Source: Pithys albifrons albifrons
Taxonomy: Eukaryota > Chordata > Aves > Passeriformes > Thamnophilidae
DNA length: 64,000 nt
Assembly: GCF_047495875.1 (NCBI RefSeq)
Contig: NC_092497.1
Coordinates: 74,261,463 to 74,325,462, forward strand
Reading direction: 5' to 3'
The position numbers and the translations under genes were made by a program. The notes below the pieces were generated by a model, which was given only the letters and a program-made list of their open reading frames with translations, was not told the origin of the DNA and ran no database searches. Positions 37,874-48,299 of the stretch are shown one piece after another; position 1 is the first letter of the stretch, and each line of letters opens with the position of its first letter.

Positions 37874-40700
37874 TAACTGCTTTGGAGGATTTTGTGAAGT
37901 GGCTAGGTTTTAGCTTCACTTTCCTGATTATTGTATCATCTTTGTAGTAACAGAGGACAGGTTTAAGAACACTAAAAATAAGTAATACTTATTTATATTT
38001 TTCTTTCTTGTCATCAAAGGTGTGCTTTTAAGGGACAGAAACAAAGATTCATATGACCAAACTGTTTTTCACAAATGGTATTTAAAATTCTGCTTCAAAA
38101 TATATGGGTCTATGCTCCTATCAGTTGTAAGCAAAAAAGACTCGGAACGGAATAAGAAGCTTGCTAAAATGCAGTAAAGAGGCATACACCTCTTTTGCAA
38201 TTAGTGGTCACAGTTAGGTCACTTCCAGGTTCCATGCTACCTCATTTGGAGCTCATTATTAGCCATGTACTTGGTAGCCTGGTGCATACTAGTCTTGAAG
38301 CATTTCTATAAGGAAGAATATTTTGTGTTTCCATGTAATTTTACAGTACACTGACTTCCCTTGTTGAGTAAAAGTGAGGTAGTTCAACTGCAATGGTGAA
38401 CTTGCTGCTATAACTAAAAAACAAACTTGAAGAACTGAAGAAATGTGACTGGGTGATAATGTTACATTAAAATAATTTTCAAAGAGCACACTTAGAACTC
38501 CACTGGAAAAAAATGAGTCAAAATATTGAACTTTTCATTTGGTTGTATTTTTCTTTGGCATTTTCAGCTGCTGAAATACAGTAACAGCAATCTTATTTTA
38601 TTGATCATGCAAACTGCTGGAATGGCACTAGCACAACAGGATAATGTGCCATGAAAAAGGACTAACAGCAGCCATTGTGAATCTTGTCTTAACTCTCTAC
38701 AAAATATAGGCATACCCAAATGGTCTAACAGCAAGATGAGAAGGTTGCCTTTTTGAAAGAGAATAGCATCAACTTTCCCTTTCAAGGAACGCTGCCAGTG
38801 ATTCCCTTCTGGATACTTTCACCTGGTAACTGCATGCCAGTGCTGTTCATTTAGAATGGTTCTGTGCAGGTTCTTGTGTACTGCCACAATTTCCTTCTAC
38901 TTCATGAAAAATTTGGGATGAGTAATCATGAAGATACCTCATGTCTTTTCCTTTTGGTTATTTGTTTTTGTTAAATAATTGCTTTGAGATCTTACACAGA
39001 AATTCTTGATAGAAAAGAAATGCAACTGAAGAAATAGTAAAAGACATCTGGTTTACCCAGAGATTTGGCAACTAAGCCAATATGAGAAGAACTCTGGGCA
39101 ACATGGATGACAGCTTTGTGCTCTTAAACATGCAGATCTAGTACAGCTGCAGTTAACTCCAAAGGAAAGGAGCCACATCAACAGACAACAGACAAACAGA
39201 TTTCATGCTAACAGCCCCATGCTACATTGATAATGTGTGGTCGTAAGCCATATCTTCTTTCCGGTGGAGTTTATCCTGATCTTTAGACAAAAACAACTCT
39301 AAAACAATTATTTGTTGGAAGTCATAGCTGTCTGGGGAATATAAGCAGACATTTCTATACAGAATGCATGGCTTGGTGTATGGATACTAAAAAGCTCTCT
39401 TTTACCTATACTTGAGTGATAAAACTGTGAAAAGTAAGAAAACAATCAATCAATCTACATTTTAAATCAGCTGTCTTGAGTTTTCTCATAAACTGCTAGT
39501 CACAGTCATTCCTATAGGTTTATATGTATGTTTGAGATAATATAAGCTCATTTAATGTGATTTTGATTTTCTTTGTGCTATTGTTCAGGTCCTAAAGTAT
39601 GTAACAAAAGGAATTTTTGGAATTTATAGCTTTTTCATATTATCCATTCCACAAGTCTTGACTCAGGTTTTTCAGACCTGTGATGTATCTTAGTGAAAAT
39701 TAATAAGCCTTGCTTAAATAAAAAAACCCTAAGGCCGTGAGTTGCTGTTATGTGGTGGAAATCATATTCAATTATCTTTCACTTCTACAGTACTCTATCT
39801 ACCAAGATACTCTGTAGAACCTCTACAAAGTGGCCTTCATTTAAATTCTAAAATGCAGTGTAGTGAGGAAAAGCAATGGCCAAGTCTGTCCCTAAGGAAG
39901 TCTGGCTCTTTCTAATGGAAAAAAACCCTTCCCTCTGTCAATCACAGATGATAGTTTCTCAGGACAGAGACTTTTTGTAGTAGTCTTAACTGGAATTAGT
40001 AGGTTGGTCAACAAATGGTCATGTCTTTCAATATTCAATAATGTTGACTGTACTTCCTGGTATATTATTCCTGCGACCATAAATTGTCTTTCAGAAATAA
40101 GCTATTTTGACTATTTTAATTAAAAATAAACCAACAAACTCAAATGGCTTGTTATAGAAATGCAGGTGCATCCAAATTGCCTAAAAGAAGAGACATTGAA
40201 TTTCTACATCTTGTAATTTCACTGCTCCTTTATACCACATTTCCACTATACCTATCAGCAGATATGCACATTTTGTAATTGAAAGTACTTACAAATAAAA
40301 AAATATGTTTTAAAACACCTCTTTTCCTAAAGGAAAATATTTTTTATTAAAATGGTCTGGTAAACTTTTCAGACACTTTTTATATACCTTTGAGTCATCT
40401 GGTGTTCATTGCATGCAAGCCCCATTGGTACACATCAATATGTAGAAATACCCAGAAATTACTTAGTAGAACAGAAAAACTGTAAGTTCTTCAGTGCAGT
40501 AGCTGAAGAAGGACATTAACTGTTGAAATATATGCTGCATTTCTTGAGCTAAGTTGTCTGGAAATAAATATTTGTATTGGAATCTTAGGTTACTTCTGTA
40601 TCTTCCATATCTCCTTGAAGGATTCTTTGCCATTGTTCAAAGTTTCCAGTTGAAAAGAAGGCCCACTTGTTTTAAACTTGTGTCTTTTGACTGGATACTA
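33952..40700. other. Intergenic DNA, no gene recognised
   Basis: AT-rich DNA. It includes G/T-only tracts at about 34995-35100 and 37005-37040, and a (TTTTG)n run at about 37843-37870. Short open frames look random. No RNA gene or known element is recognised. Confidence 0.8.
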
Positions 40701-40755
40701 GGCAGTTGGCAGTTGGCAGTTGGCAGTTGGCGTTTTGCCAGCTCAAGCCATAACA
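40701..40755 (+). mobile_element. LTR 3'-end fragment with (GGCAGTT)4
   Basis: Four exact copies of GGCAGTT are followed by GGCGTTTTGCCAGCTCAAG. This matches the 3' end of the LTR at 28561-29152, which has a single GGCAGTT unit at that place. The fragment ends near CCATAACA. The upstream part of the LTR is not recognisable. Confidence 0.65.
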
Positions 40756-40884
40756 ACTTGTCAAAAAGGTCTTTCTTATTATTATAAGAAGAGCAAAGCA
40801 TTAAGAAGCAACAAAAGAAAGAGTAAAGTAAGGTATTTATGAGAGAGCACACCATGTTTCTTAAGTAGCATGCTGTATTCCTGC

Positions 40885-41321
40885 CTAGTAGACAAGGGAA
40901 AGGCTGTGAATGTTGCCTATCTACACTTGCGTAAAGCCTTCTGTTGTGTCTCCCACAACATTCTCATGGAGAAGCTGGCTTCCCATGTCTTGAATAAGTG
41001 CACTCTTTGCTAAGTAAAAACTAGCTGGATGGCTGGCCCAGAGAGTGGTGGTGAATGGAGTTACATCCAGCTGGTGGTTAGTCACCAGTGTGAAGTCCCA
41101 GGGCTTAGTGTTGGGGCCAGTCCTGTTTAATATCATTCTCAATGACCTCAACAAAAGAATCCAAGGGCACCCTCAGTGAGTTTGCAGATGTCATCATGCT
41201 GGGTGGGAATGTTGGTCTGCTGGAGCGTCAGAAGGCTTTGCAGAGGGATCTGGACAGGCTGGATTGATGGGACAAGGCCAATTGTATGAAGTTCAACAAG
41301 GCAAAGTGCTGGGTTCTTCAG
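40885..41321 (+). mobile_element. CR1 LINE, reverse-transcriptase part, left of a nested LTR
   Basis: The broken reading frame resembles CR1 ORF2 reverse transcriptase: a segment like V-A-Y-L-H-L-R-K-A-F, then LGPVLFNI, then EFADVIMLGG, where the catalytic box should be FADD, then LQRDLDRLD. Stops and frameshifts make it inactive. It breaks at 41321 where an LTR is inserted and resumes at 42157. Confidence 0.88.
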
Positions 41322-42156
41322 TGTCAAAGGGTTCCTTCAGGGATTTTTTCCCACCCTACCAACACAAAGGTTTTGGGAGTTGAAGTGGCGGGACTGAGAA
41401 CAAAGGAGTGGTTGATGGCTCTAGGTTCCAAATGAATGGTGGGACAAGGTGAGAAAACAGACTTAATGCACCTGGGAGGGGGAGAGGCTTTTCCCTGTGT
41501 GCTGGCTTCACTCCATTTTGGGCAGCTGCTGGAAGAGAGCCACTGTTTACTAAGCTGCTGAGAGCTCCTTCTGGCTCTGCTCTTTATCTTCCCCCCCTTT
41601 ATCTCTGGGCACCCTGAGCTTCAGAGAGAGAGGAGGGTCACAGCTGCTTTGGGACACACTACAGACCTTTTTTTCCTGGGGACCAACTTCAACTGCAAGA
41701 AATTTCTGGGAATTACCACCACTCCTCAACTCCCAGCATTTCCTTCTTTTGAACAAAGGATAAAGAGACAGAGTCTGCTCTTCCCCCTCAGGGAAGGCTC
41801 CACCCTGCACCACATAAGTCATACACCCCCTTGTCTCTACCTCGCTGGGAAAAGACTGAGAACTCACCTCACAGCCAGCTGAGGTGTGACACTGACACTG
41901 TCCATAAATATAATTGCACCAGAAGGAACCTACCAGTTTTTGGAGGTTGTTTGGTTTGTTGTTTTTTTTTTTTTTTCATGCTAGGGAAGTAGTTTGGTCT
42001 GGTCTGTTTATAGTTATATCTCCCTCTATATATACATATATACATTTTCTAATTAAAAGTTTGGGTTTTTTAAAAAAATTAATAAGGGATGATGTGATTA
42101 TTGAGGAGGAATCCTCTGGTTTTGGTAAACATTTTGGTTTCCCTCAAACTAAGACA
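41322..42156 (+). mobile_element. ERV solo LTR nested in CR1 (same family as 56730-58364)
   Basis: It starts TGTCAAAGGGTTCC and ends CAAACTAAGACA, 835 bp. The flanks TTCAG (41317-41321) and TTCAC (42157-42161) are a 4/5 target duplication. The CR1 sequence continues in register across it, which confirms both ends. The end CTAAGACA and the internal ATATAATTGCACCA are shared with the minus-strand LTR at 56730-58364. A T-run near 41960 and TA-rich patch near 42030 lie in its 3' half. No viral genes. Confidence 0.85.
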
Positions 42157-42362
42157 TTCACTTTGGTCACAACACTCCATGCAGCACTACAGGCAAAGTG
42201 AATGGAAAGCTGTCCGGTAGAAGAAGAGTCACCATCCCTACAAGTGTTCAAGAAACACTGGCACTTAGTGCTGTGGCTTGGTTAACATGGTATTTGGTCA
42301 AAAATTGGACCTGCTGATCTTGGGGCTCTCTTCCAACCTTAATGATTCTATCATTTTGTGAC
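42157..42362 (+). mobile_element. CR1 LINE, continuation and 3' end, right of the nested LTR
   Basis: It resumes the CR1 sequence with GGTCACAACACTCCATGCAG. It then jumps by internal deletion to the 3' UTR (GAGTCACCATCCCTACAAG), ending TTCCAACCTTAATGATTC and an octamer-like ATTCTATC tail. With 40885-41321 it makes one internally deleted CR1. Confidence 0.88.
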
Positions 42363-42654
42363 TTAGTCTGACTCGGAGTATGACAGATGCCAGCACCTTC
42401 TTAAAAAGACCTAGAAGTGTTTGTGCAGAAGAGTCAGGCAAGTTCCAAAGGCAGACCATGTAGCCAGGCCTCAAAAAGTAGGAATACAACAGGGAAGTTT
42501 CAGGTCCATCATGAAAGTAACAAATAATAGTGAAATTTTTCATACTTCTGGGGAATACCCAGGAGCAGCAAAAAGTCACAGGACCTGTGCTGAGGTACGT
42601 GGCTGGCAGAAAAACAGCCTTCTTTTCATGTGGTAGATCTGTAACACTGGGACT

Positions 42655-43015
42655 ACTAACCAAGATGATTGAATGCCCTCTCATTCAGGTCACAGATGAC
42701 AGCAAGTCAGGTGGGAGTATTGATCTGCTGGAGAAAGGAAGGCTCCAAGACAGAATGGATTGATGGACTAAGGCCACTGTTAGGAGGTTCTTGGCTCGTA
42801 TGAGACATAGTGTAGCCAACAGCACTAGGGAAGGCATCATCACCTTTCTTTTGACACTGCTGAGGCCACATCATGAATTCTCTGTTCAGTTTTGGGCCCC
42901 TCATGACAAGAAATTCATTGAGGTGCTGGAGTGGCTCCAGAGAAGAGCAACAGAGCTAGTGAAGGGTCTGGAGCACAGGTCTTATGACTATGAAAAGTAG
43001 ATAATTTGGAAGGTT
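42655..43015 (+). mobile_element. Second CR1 LINE fragment (ORF2 C-terminal part)
   Basis: Translations resemble the CR1 ORF2 C-terminus: TDDSKSGGSIDLLE, then REGIITFLLTLLRPHHEFS, then VQFWAPHDKK and LEWLQRRATELVKGLEH. A deletion joins the first block to the second. It lies just downstream of the previous CR1 in the same orientation, so it could also be a duplicated part of one composite insertion. Confidence 0.85.
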
Positions 43016-43686
43016 TGTGCCTAAAATTTCTGGCCCGAAATACTTGATTAATGCAAGGAAAATCATAATATATCAATCAAAAAAGAGATGTCTGCAAGTA
43101 GGCAAGCAGGGAGATGTTTGCCACTGCAAAACCAGGAGCATCGGCTCCATTGTTTTTTAACCAGTAACTTACCTGTAAGAATCTGTTTTATTAGCTAGAC
43201 TGTCAAGTTTTATCCTTTGTGGAACTGTGTTGTGCTGTTTCAATAGAATAATTTTTTTCAGATTTTCAGATCATGATAACTAGGGTATAATTTATTTTAT
43301 TAATCCTTTCAGGTTCACTTGTTTACATGACTAATATTCCTTCATCATGCATGTCTGATGCCAGCCCATGGCTCCATTATCTCTTTGTTTTCTCCACTAA
43401 GTTTAAAATCAACAAGCAGCTTTTCTATCTTTTTCATCTTGGATTTCACCTTACATGCCATTCAGCTTTTAGAGCGTGTGTGAAACTCCCTTGGAAACAA
43501 AGAAGTAATTAATATTTATCACTAAAAAAAACAATTACCTGTCTCTCCTTTCCGGTAATCCACTTCTATTTGTAAACATTGTTTTTAAGAAACCCTGTCT
43601 TCATGGGAAATAAATTAACTTCCTTGCTGCTCAAAGCTTTTTATTAGTAATAATATCTCTGTTTATATTTCACAGATTTGTTGTAA

Positions 43687-43730
43687 GAATCACAGAGTAT
43701 GTTGAGTTGGAATGGAACCACAAGGATCAC
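43687..43730 (-). mobile_element. CR1 3' end, left of a nested LTR
   Basis: On the plus strand it reads AATCACAGAGTATGTTGAG, then CCACAAGGATCAC, the complement of a CR1 3' terminus. The match continues right of the LTR at 44365 with ATCACCAAGTCCAACCC, so the two pieces are one CR1 split by the LTR. Confidence 0.8.
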
Positions 43731-44364
43731 TGTAACAGGGTGGGTTCTACAGTTGCTGGAAAAGTGAGGCTGAGCACCATTAAGAGTTCAAAAAAGCACA
43801 GTATCTTTATTAACAGAACTGACCAAATAGTGGGAACCCAAAGAGAAGGGAGAGAAAGAAGAAAAACAGATTAAAGCAGTAAGCCCAAATGTGTAAGCAC
43901 CCCACTCACCAAGAGGTTACTCCTGTAAGGTTGTCTCACCAACTCAGGATGCTCCCCTGAAGGCAAGGACTGCATCCTTTAGGTGCAGGCAGACAGCAGG
44001 TGTCCTGACTGTGTTTTTTGGGAAAAAGCCACCCAACCCCCATGGCACAAGTCTTCTCGCGCCTTTATTAAGCCTGCTGGTAACATCTACCTAGGGAGGT
44101 GTGGCCAGCACTGTCCAGGTAGAGGTCTCAGGCTCTGCTCTTTCTTTCTCCTTGCTCTCTCTCCCTCAGCTCTCCTCCAAAGGCTGTCAACCAATAGGAG
44201 AGATCCAAATAACTTTAGTTTACATAAACTCTGTCTTCAAGGATGAAGCCTTAAGTCTATCAGCTTTTACTCCCTAAAACTTGTCAGGAAAAGCGTAAAC
44301 CTTTTTGCAGGTGGCATGAGCAAAAACACAGACCAAAATGTCAACACTTACAATTCCCAATACA
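43731..44364 (-). mobile_element. ERV solo LTR nested in CR1 with perfect 5-bp duplication
   Basis: 634 bp with ends TGTAACAGGG and CCCAATACA on the plus strand. It is flanked by ATCAC on both sides (43726-43730 and 44365-44369). Minus-strand orientation is suggested by TGTATTGGGAATTGTAAG as the 5' end and by a poly(A) signal with GC-rich R-like context (TTAATAAAGGCGCG) near 44060. It is not obviously the same family as the LTRs at 28.6, 41.3 or 47.9 kb. Confidence 0.88.
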
Positions 44365-44465
44365 ATCACCAAGTCCAACCCTTTGCCCTACACAGGACCA
44401 TCCTCAGGAGTCACACCATGTGCCTGAGACTATCATCCAAAGCCTTCCTGAACTGTCAGGCGTGA
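44365..44465 (-). mobile_element. CR1 3' UTR, right of the nested LTR
   Basis: It continues the CR1 broken at 43730: AAGTCCAACCCTTTGCCC, then CATGTGCCTGAGACTATCA, then CAAAGCCTTCCTGAACTGTC, the complement of a CR1 3' region. The purine-rich stretch 44486-44560 next to it is simple sequence. Confidence 0.8.
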
Positions 44466-47400
44466 TGCTCTACTCACCCCAGGGGTGGAGAGAGAGAGAA
44501 AATGAGAAAGAGGGAGATAGGGAGGACGAGGAGAGGTGAGGTGAGGGAATAGGAAATGAGAAAGGTTGGAAGGTGAAAATGGTGGAAAGGGACTGCCTGA
44601 ATCACTAAATCCAGTCCCCTGCTTCCACTTCTGTCACATAGTAGAGAAACTTTACACAAATAATAAGATTAAATTGTCTGTTTTGAGAATTCTATATTTA
44701 ATAGTTAAACAAAGTGCCTGCATGCATGTTTCAGTTCTGAGTATCACTTTTATAGCATGGGACTTCATTTTGTTATATTACAGTTGAGTTTTGATTGATC
44801 TTTAAAGTAAGTTTTTCAACTTAAAAGAAAAAGAAAGTCTTTGAAGCTGTAAGATTAATCAATTTGGAATAAAAATTTAATAAATAAATTATTCCTGATG
44901 AGGCTCATCTTTACCTTAAATATTTTTTCCTAGTCAGATTTTTAAAAATACTTTTCCTTTTAATGTTGCAACTCAATTTTGGCTTGTCTTTGAAGATTAT
45001 TACTAGACCATCATGTTTGCCATTTTCATTACATGCAACCATTTTTCATGGTTTTTACCTATATTAATTTATACTGAAATTGCTCACATTTTAATTCACA
45101 GTGGTTGTGCAAATTTTGTCAACATTACTATGTTCTGCATCATGGGTTTCTCTTGTTGTTTTCTAAAAATAGACGCTGTTTAGTGCTGTAAAAAAAAAAT
45201 GGCATTCCTACAAGGATGATAAACATTTTATGCTGCAGAATCTGTGGTATGTTATTGTGCTTCTATGTGCCTTTCACACAAAGTCATTAACATCTCTTTA
45301 TTGTATTGACTGACCACAAGTGAGGCTTTGGATCCCTTTGTGATACACACAACAAAAAGAAAACACAGGCCACACCCTGCCTCAGAAAATCTGCAATTAG
45401 ACTTTACATTCTTCCCACCTAGAAGATGTTTTCTCTTCTAACAGATAAATGAAATCTGATCTACCTTCATTGCTGACTGATGGACAGTATACTATCTGAT
45501 GAATAATACCATAAATTACCCTTTCAGTAATTCTTTTTTTTATTGGCACATATATGCTTTTGCATTGTTTGGCCATTGACAAGAACTACTTTAAGAATGT
45601 TGAGGAGGTTTTTCTCTTGTGTAGCTTTGATTTCTCTCAGTGTGCAGAAGGAAATTAGTTTCCTAATTTTATTCCTGTTTAAAACAACTTTTGAAAGTCA
45701 CTTTATGTTAGTGGAAATGCGAGGGTAGTCTCATAGACGACATACAGAGTAAACTCCTACTTTAAATGCTCAGTCTGAATAGTTTCATTATAGGGGCATT
45801 CTGGCAATGAGCGGGAGACTGAACATCATAATTTTCATTTCTGTTTATATGTCAGCCTATCAGGGTCATATAAACAATAGTGCTTTTCTTGTTGCATGAC
45901 AGGTTCAGAAGAGGAGTGGCAAATGGAAATACTGCTCTGAATCAGAAATCTGACACCTGGGAAAGAATTCCTGGCAGATACGAGATACTTTTTTATCATT
46001 TTCTGCAAGTGAGGAGACTTTTGAACAGACAGAAAAAATTTAAATGTCATTGCACACATGCCTCCAATTTTGTCATCACCCAATTTTTAAGGAGAAATGT
46101 TATTGATTCTCCTAGGGAAAGTGACAATAATTAAAGTTACTTTAAAACACAGTAATGGCATTATATATGAGACTAATTATCCATAATTGAAATGCACTGT
46201 TTCTTTTCTAAGTAGTACACTGTTACACTGTACCAGCATTGCCAGATAGTTATTTTTCTCTATGACAAGGCTAGTCTTGGCTCTGTGCAATGTAGTGCTT
46301 AGTGTTAAGAGAAGGCCACAATTACAGGGATTTTGAAGACTAGGAAGGAGGATGTTTTAAAGAGCCTTCTGAATTTAAAAATTGTTCCAATATTTTTTAG
46401 TTACACTTTCTCCTGTTTCAGGTGAAACTAATCTCTTACCCATCCTGCAGTCTGATCCTTTATTGAATTGGGCAGAGATATTACCATGCTCTGAGCTGAG
46501 GTTGTAGTTCATGTGGGGGTTTAGGACTTTGACAACTGGGGTTTAGGCCCTCATATTCCATGACAACTGTGCAGTTTTGTGTTATGCATTCAGGCTAAGT
46601 ACAGCATATGTGAAGGGTGAGGTCCATGGAGACCCCTAAAGCAAAACAGCTGTTCAAACTGGGATAAAAGCAAATTTCAGGAGATGTGATGTCTTAATTT
46701 CTATCTCAGTCCACTGTTTAGGCATGGGACTGTAGACATGGGACATGTGTATTTCTCACAAGGTGCATCTACACCTGCAGTCTAGGACATTACCTTTTCC
46801 TTTGATAGCTGGGAAAGCCAGAGTCTCTTAAGCGCATCAAAGGAATAGAGGGGAGAGAGAAAGAGTAGAATTTCTTTCCCTTTTTTTTTTCCAGCCTAGC
46901 AACATTTCAATTGCACGGAATTGTCAGAATACTCTCCAGGGAAATGGTTCATCTTGAACTCAAACATATTCTCATGTGAGGATAGTTTATTTTTAGCTTC
47001 TTTGTTCCAGCACACCTAAAAGACCTGTGTAACACATTGTCCCTGAGGTTATAGGGTAGTAAGGAACAACTTTTTTTCCTTGTCAACTATTAAGTTATGA
47101 AACTTCACTCAGTGTATATATTAGACAAATATAACTCATTAAAACAGTCACAAACTTCAGAAATGATAAGGGACATCATCATGCTTACAGTGAGAAGCCT
47201 GACTTGGAGCTTCTTTATTTTTTTGAAAAACAGAATTTCCACTTTAATGTTGGTATATTGTTGTTTCCAAGTATAATTTTTATATGTATTTCTTTCTACC
47301 TTGCTTTCCTTGAAGTGGACTAAAAAAAAAAGTCCTAGGTACATTTCAACCTCTATAAGTATCACTGACTTCTTTGGGGCTGTATTAGGGCTGCATTTGC

Positions 47401-47857
47401 CCTGAATATGTAAGCTTCATGTGAATTATTAAGGCACTAACAGGTAGTTTTTAAATCAACTCTGCCCTACATACTGCATCTAAGTAATAGTGTTCCAATT
47501 AGTAGAAAATAACTCCACTTTTTCCTCTTGAAAGCATATTTCCAGCATTATAAAAATCAGTTTTGTGAGCTTTTACCAACCCTAAGTATTTTATAGTATT
47601 TTCTCAGAACAAGAAGCTGAAATTCCGTCAGTTTTCATCCAGTCTTGGCTAAATACCAATGGCTTAGCGGATTTGTGACATTTCTTCATAAATGACATAC
47701 TGATAAAATACTTTCACAGTAGTATTCATATAGGACTTCTGATCCTATGACATTCTACACTTGAACCGGCAATCTTTAAACTGGTAGTATATTTGTCTAT
47801 TGCCAGCAACCTGAACAATACAGTCCCTTAAAATTGATACATCTTATTTGTTGTTAT
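44466..47857. other. Intergenic DNA, no gene recognised
   Basis: A purine-rich GA tract at about 44486-44560, then AT-rich sequence. Short open frames have no family resemblance. Nothing else is recognised. Confidence 0.8.
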
Positions 47858-48299
47858 TGTGGTTTAGGAATTGTATTCCCCGGTTTAGTGTTACCACTGA
47901 AACCACTCGTTGCTTGCCCACTCCCTCCGATTCCGTTTTCCCCCTCCTCCTTGTGGGTGAATGAAGAGAATAATGATTGGCACAAAAGGTGAAGATCACA
48001 GGTTAAGATAGGAACAATTTACTGGAAAGAGCAATGAGATGAGAAGAAAAGAAAAAACCTGTAAAAGCTACACTATCAATGACAAAGTGTACAAGATAGG
48101 CAAAAAAAATCACATGTGATTGCTCAAAAACCAGTATTGCCCAACTCTGTCCATCGTGCTTACTCAACTGGAAGGGACCCTTCTCCTTCTCCCTGCCACT
48201 GGTAATGATGTGAAGTGGTATAGAATAACCTTCGGGTCCAGGCCATGTCCTCTCCTGGATACTGTAAAAATTAACCCTGTCTTGGCCAGAACCAGGACA
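47858..48299 (+). mobile_element. ERV solo LTR (TGTGGTTTAG...CCAGGACA)
   Basis: 442 bp, starting TGTGGTTTAGGAATTG and ending TTGGCCAGAACCAGGACA, the terminal pattern of a common passerine ERVL-type LTR as I know it. The flanks are GTTAT (47853-47857) and GTCAT (48300-48304), a 4/5 target duplication. No internal region is present, so it is a solo LTR. Confidence 0.85.

Noticed and set aside
40701..40736. CRISPR-like or telomere-like repeat
   Set aside because: Four abutting 7-bp units with no spacers, at an LTR end in a vertebrate genome.
42791..43000. Host gene encoding the 69-residue frame
   Set aside because: Matches the CR1 ORF2 C-terminus; it is a dead transposon fragment.
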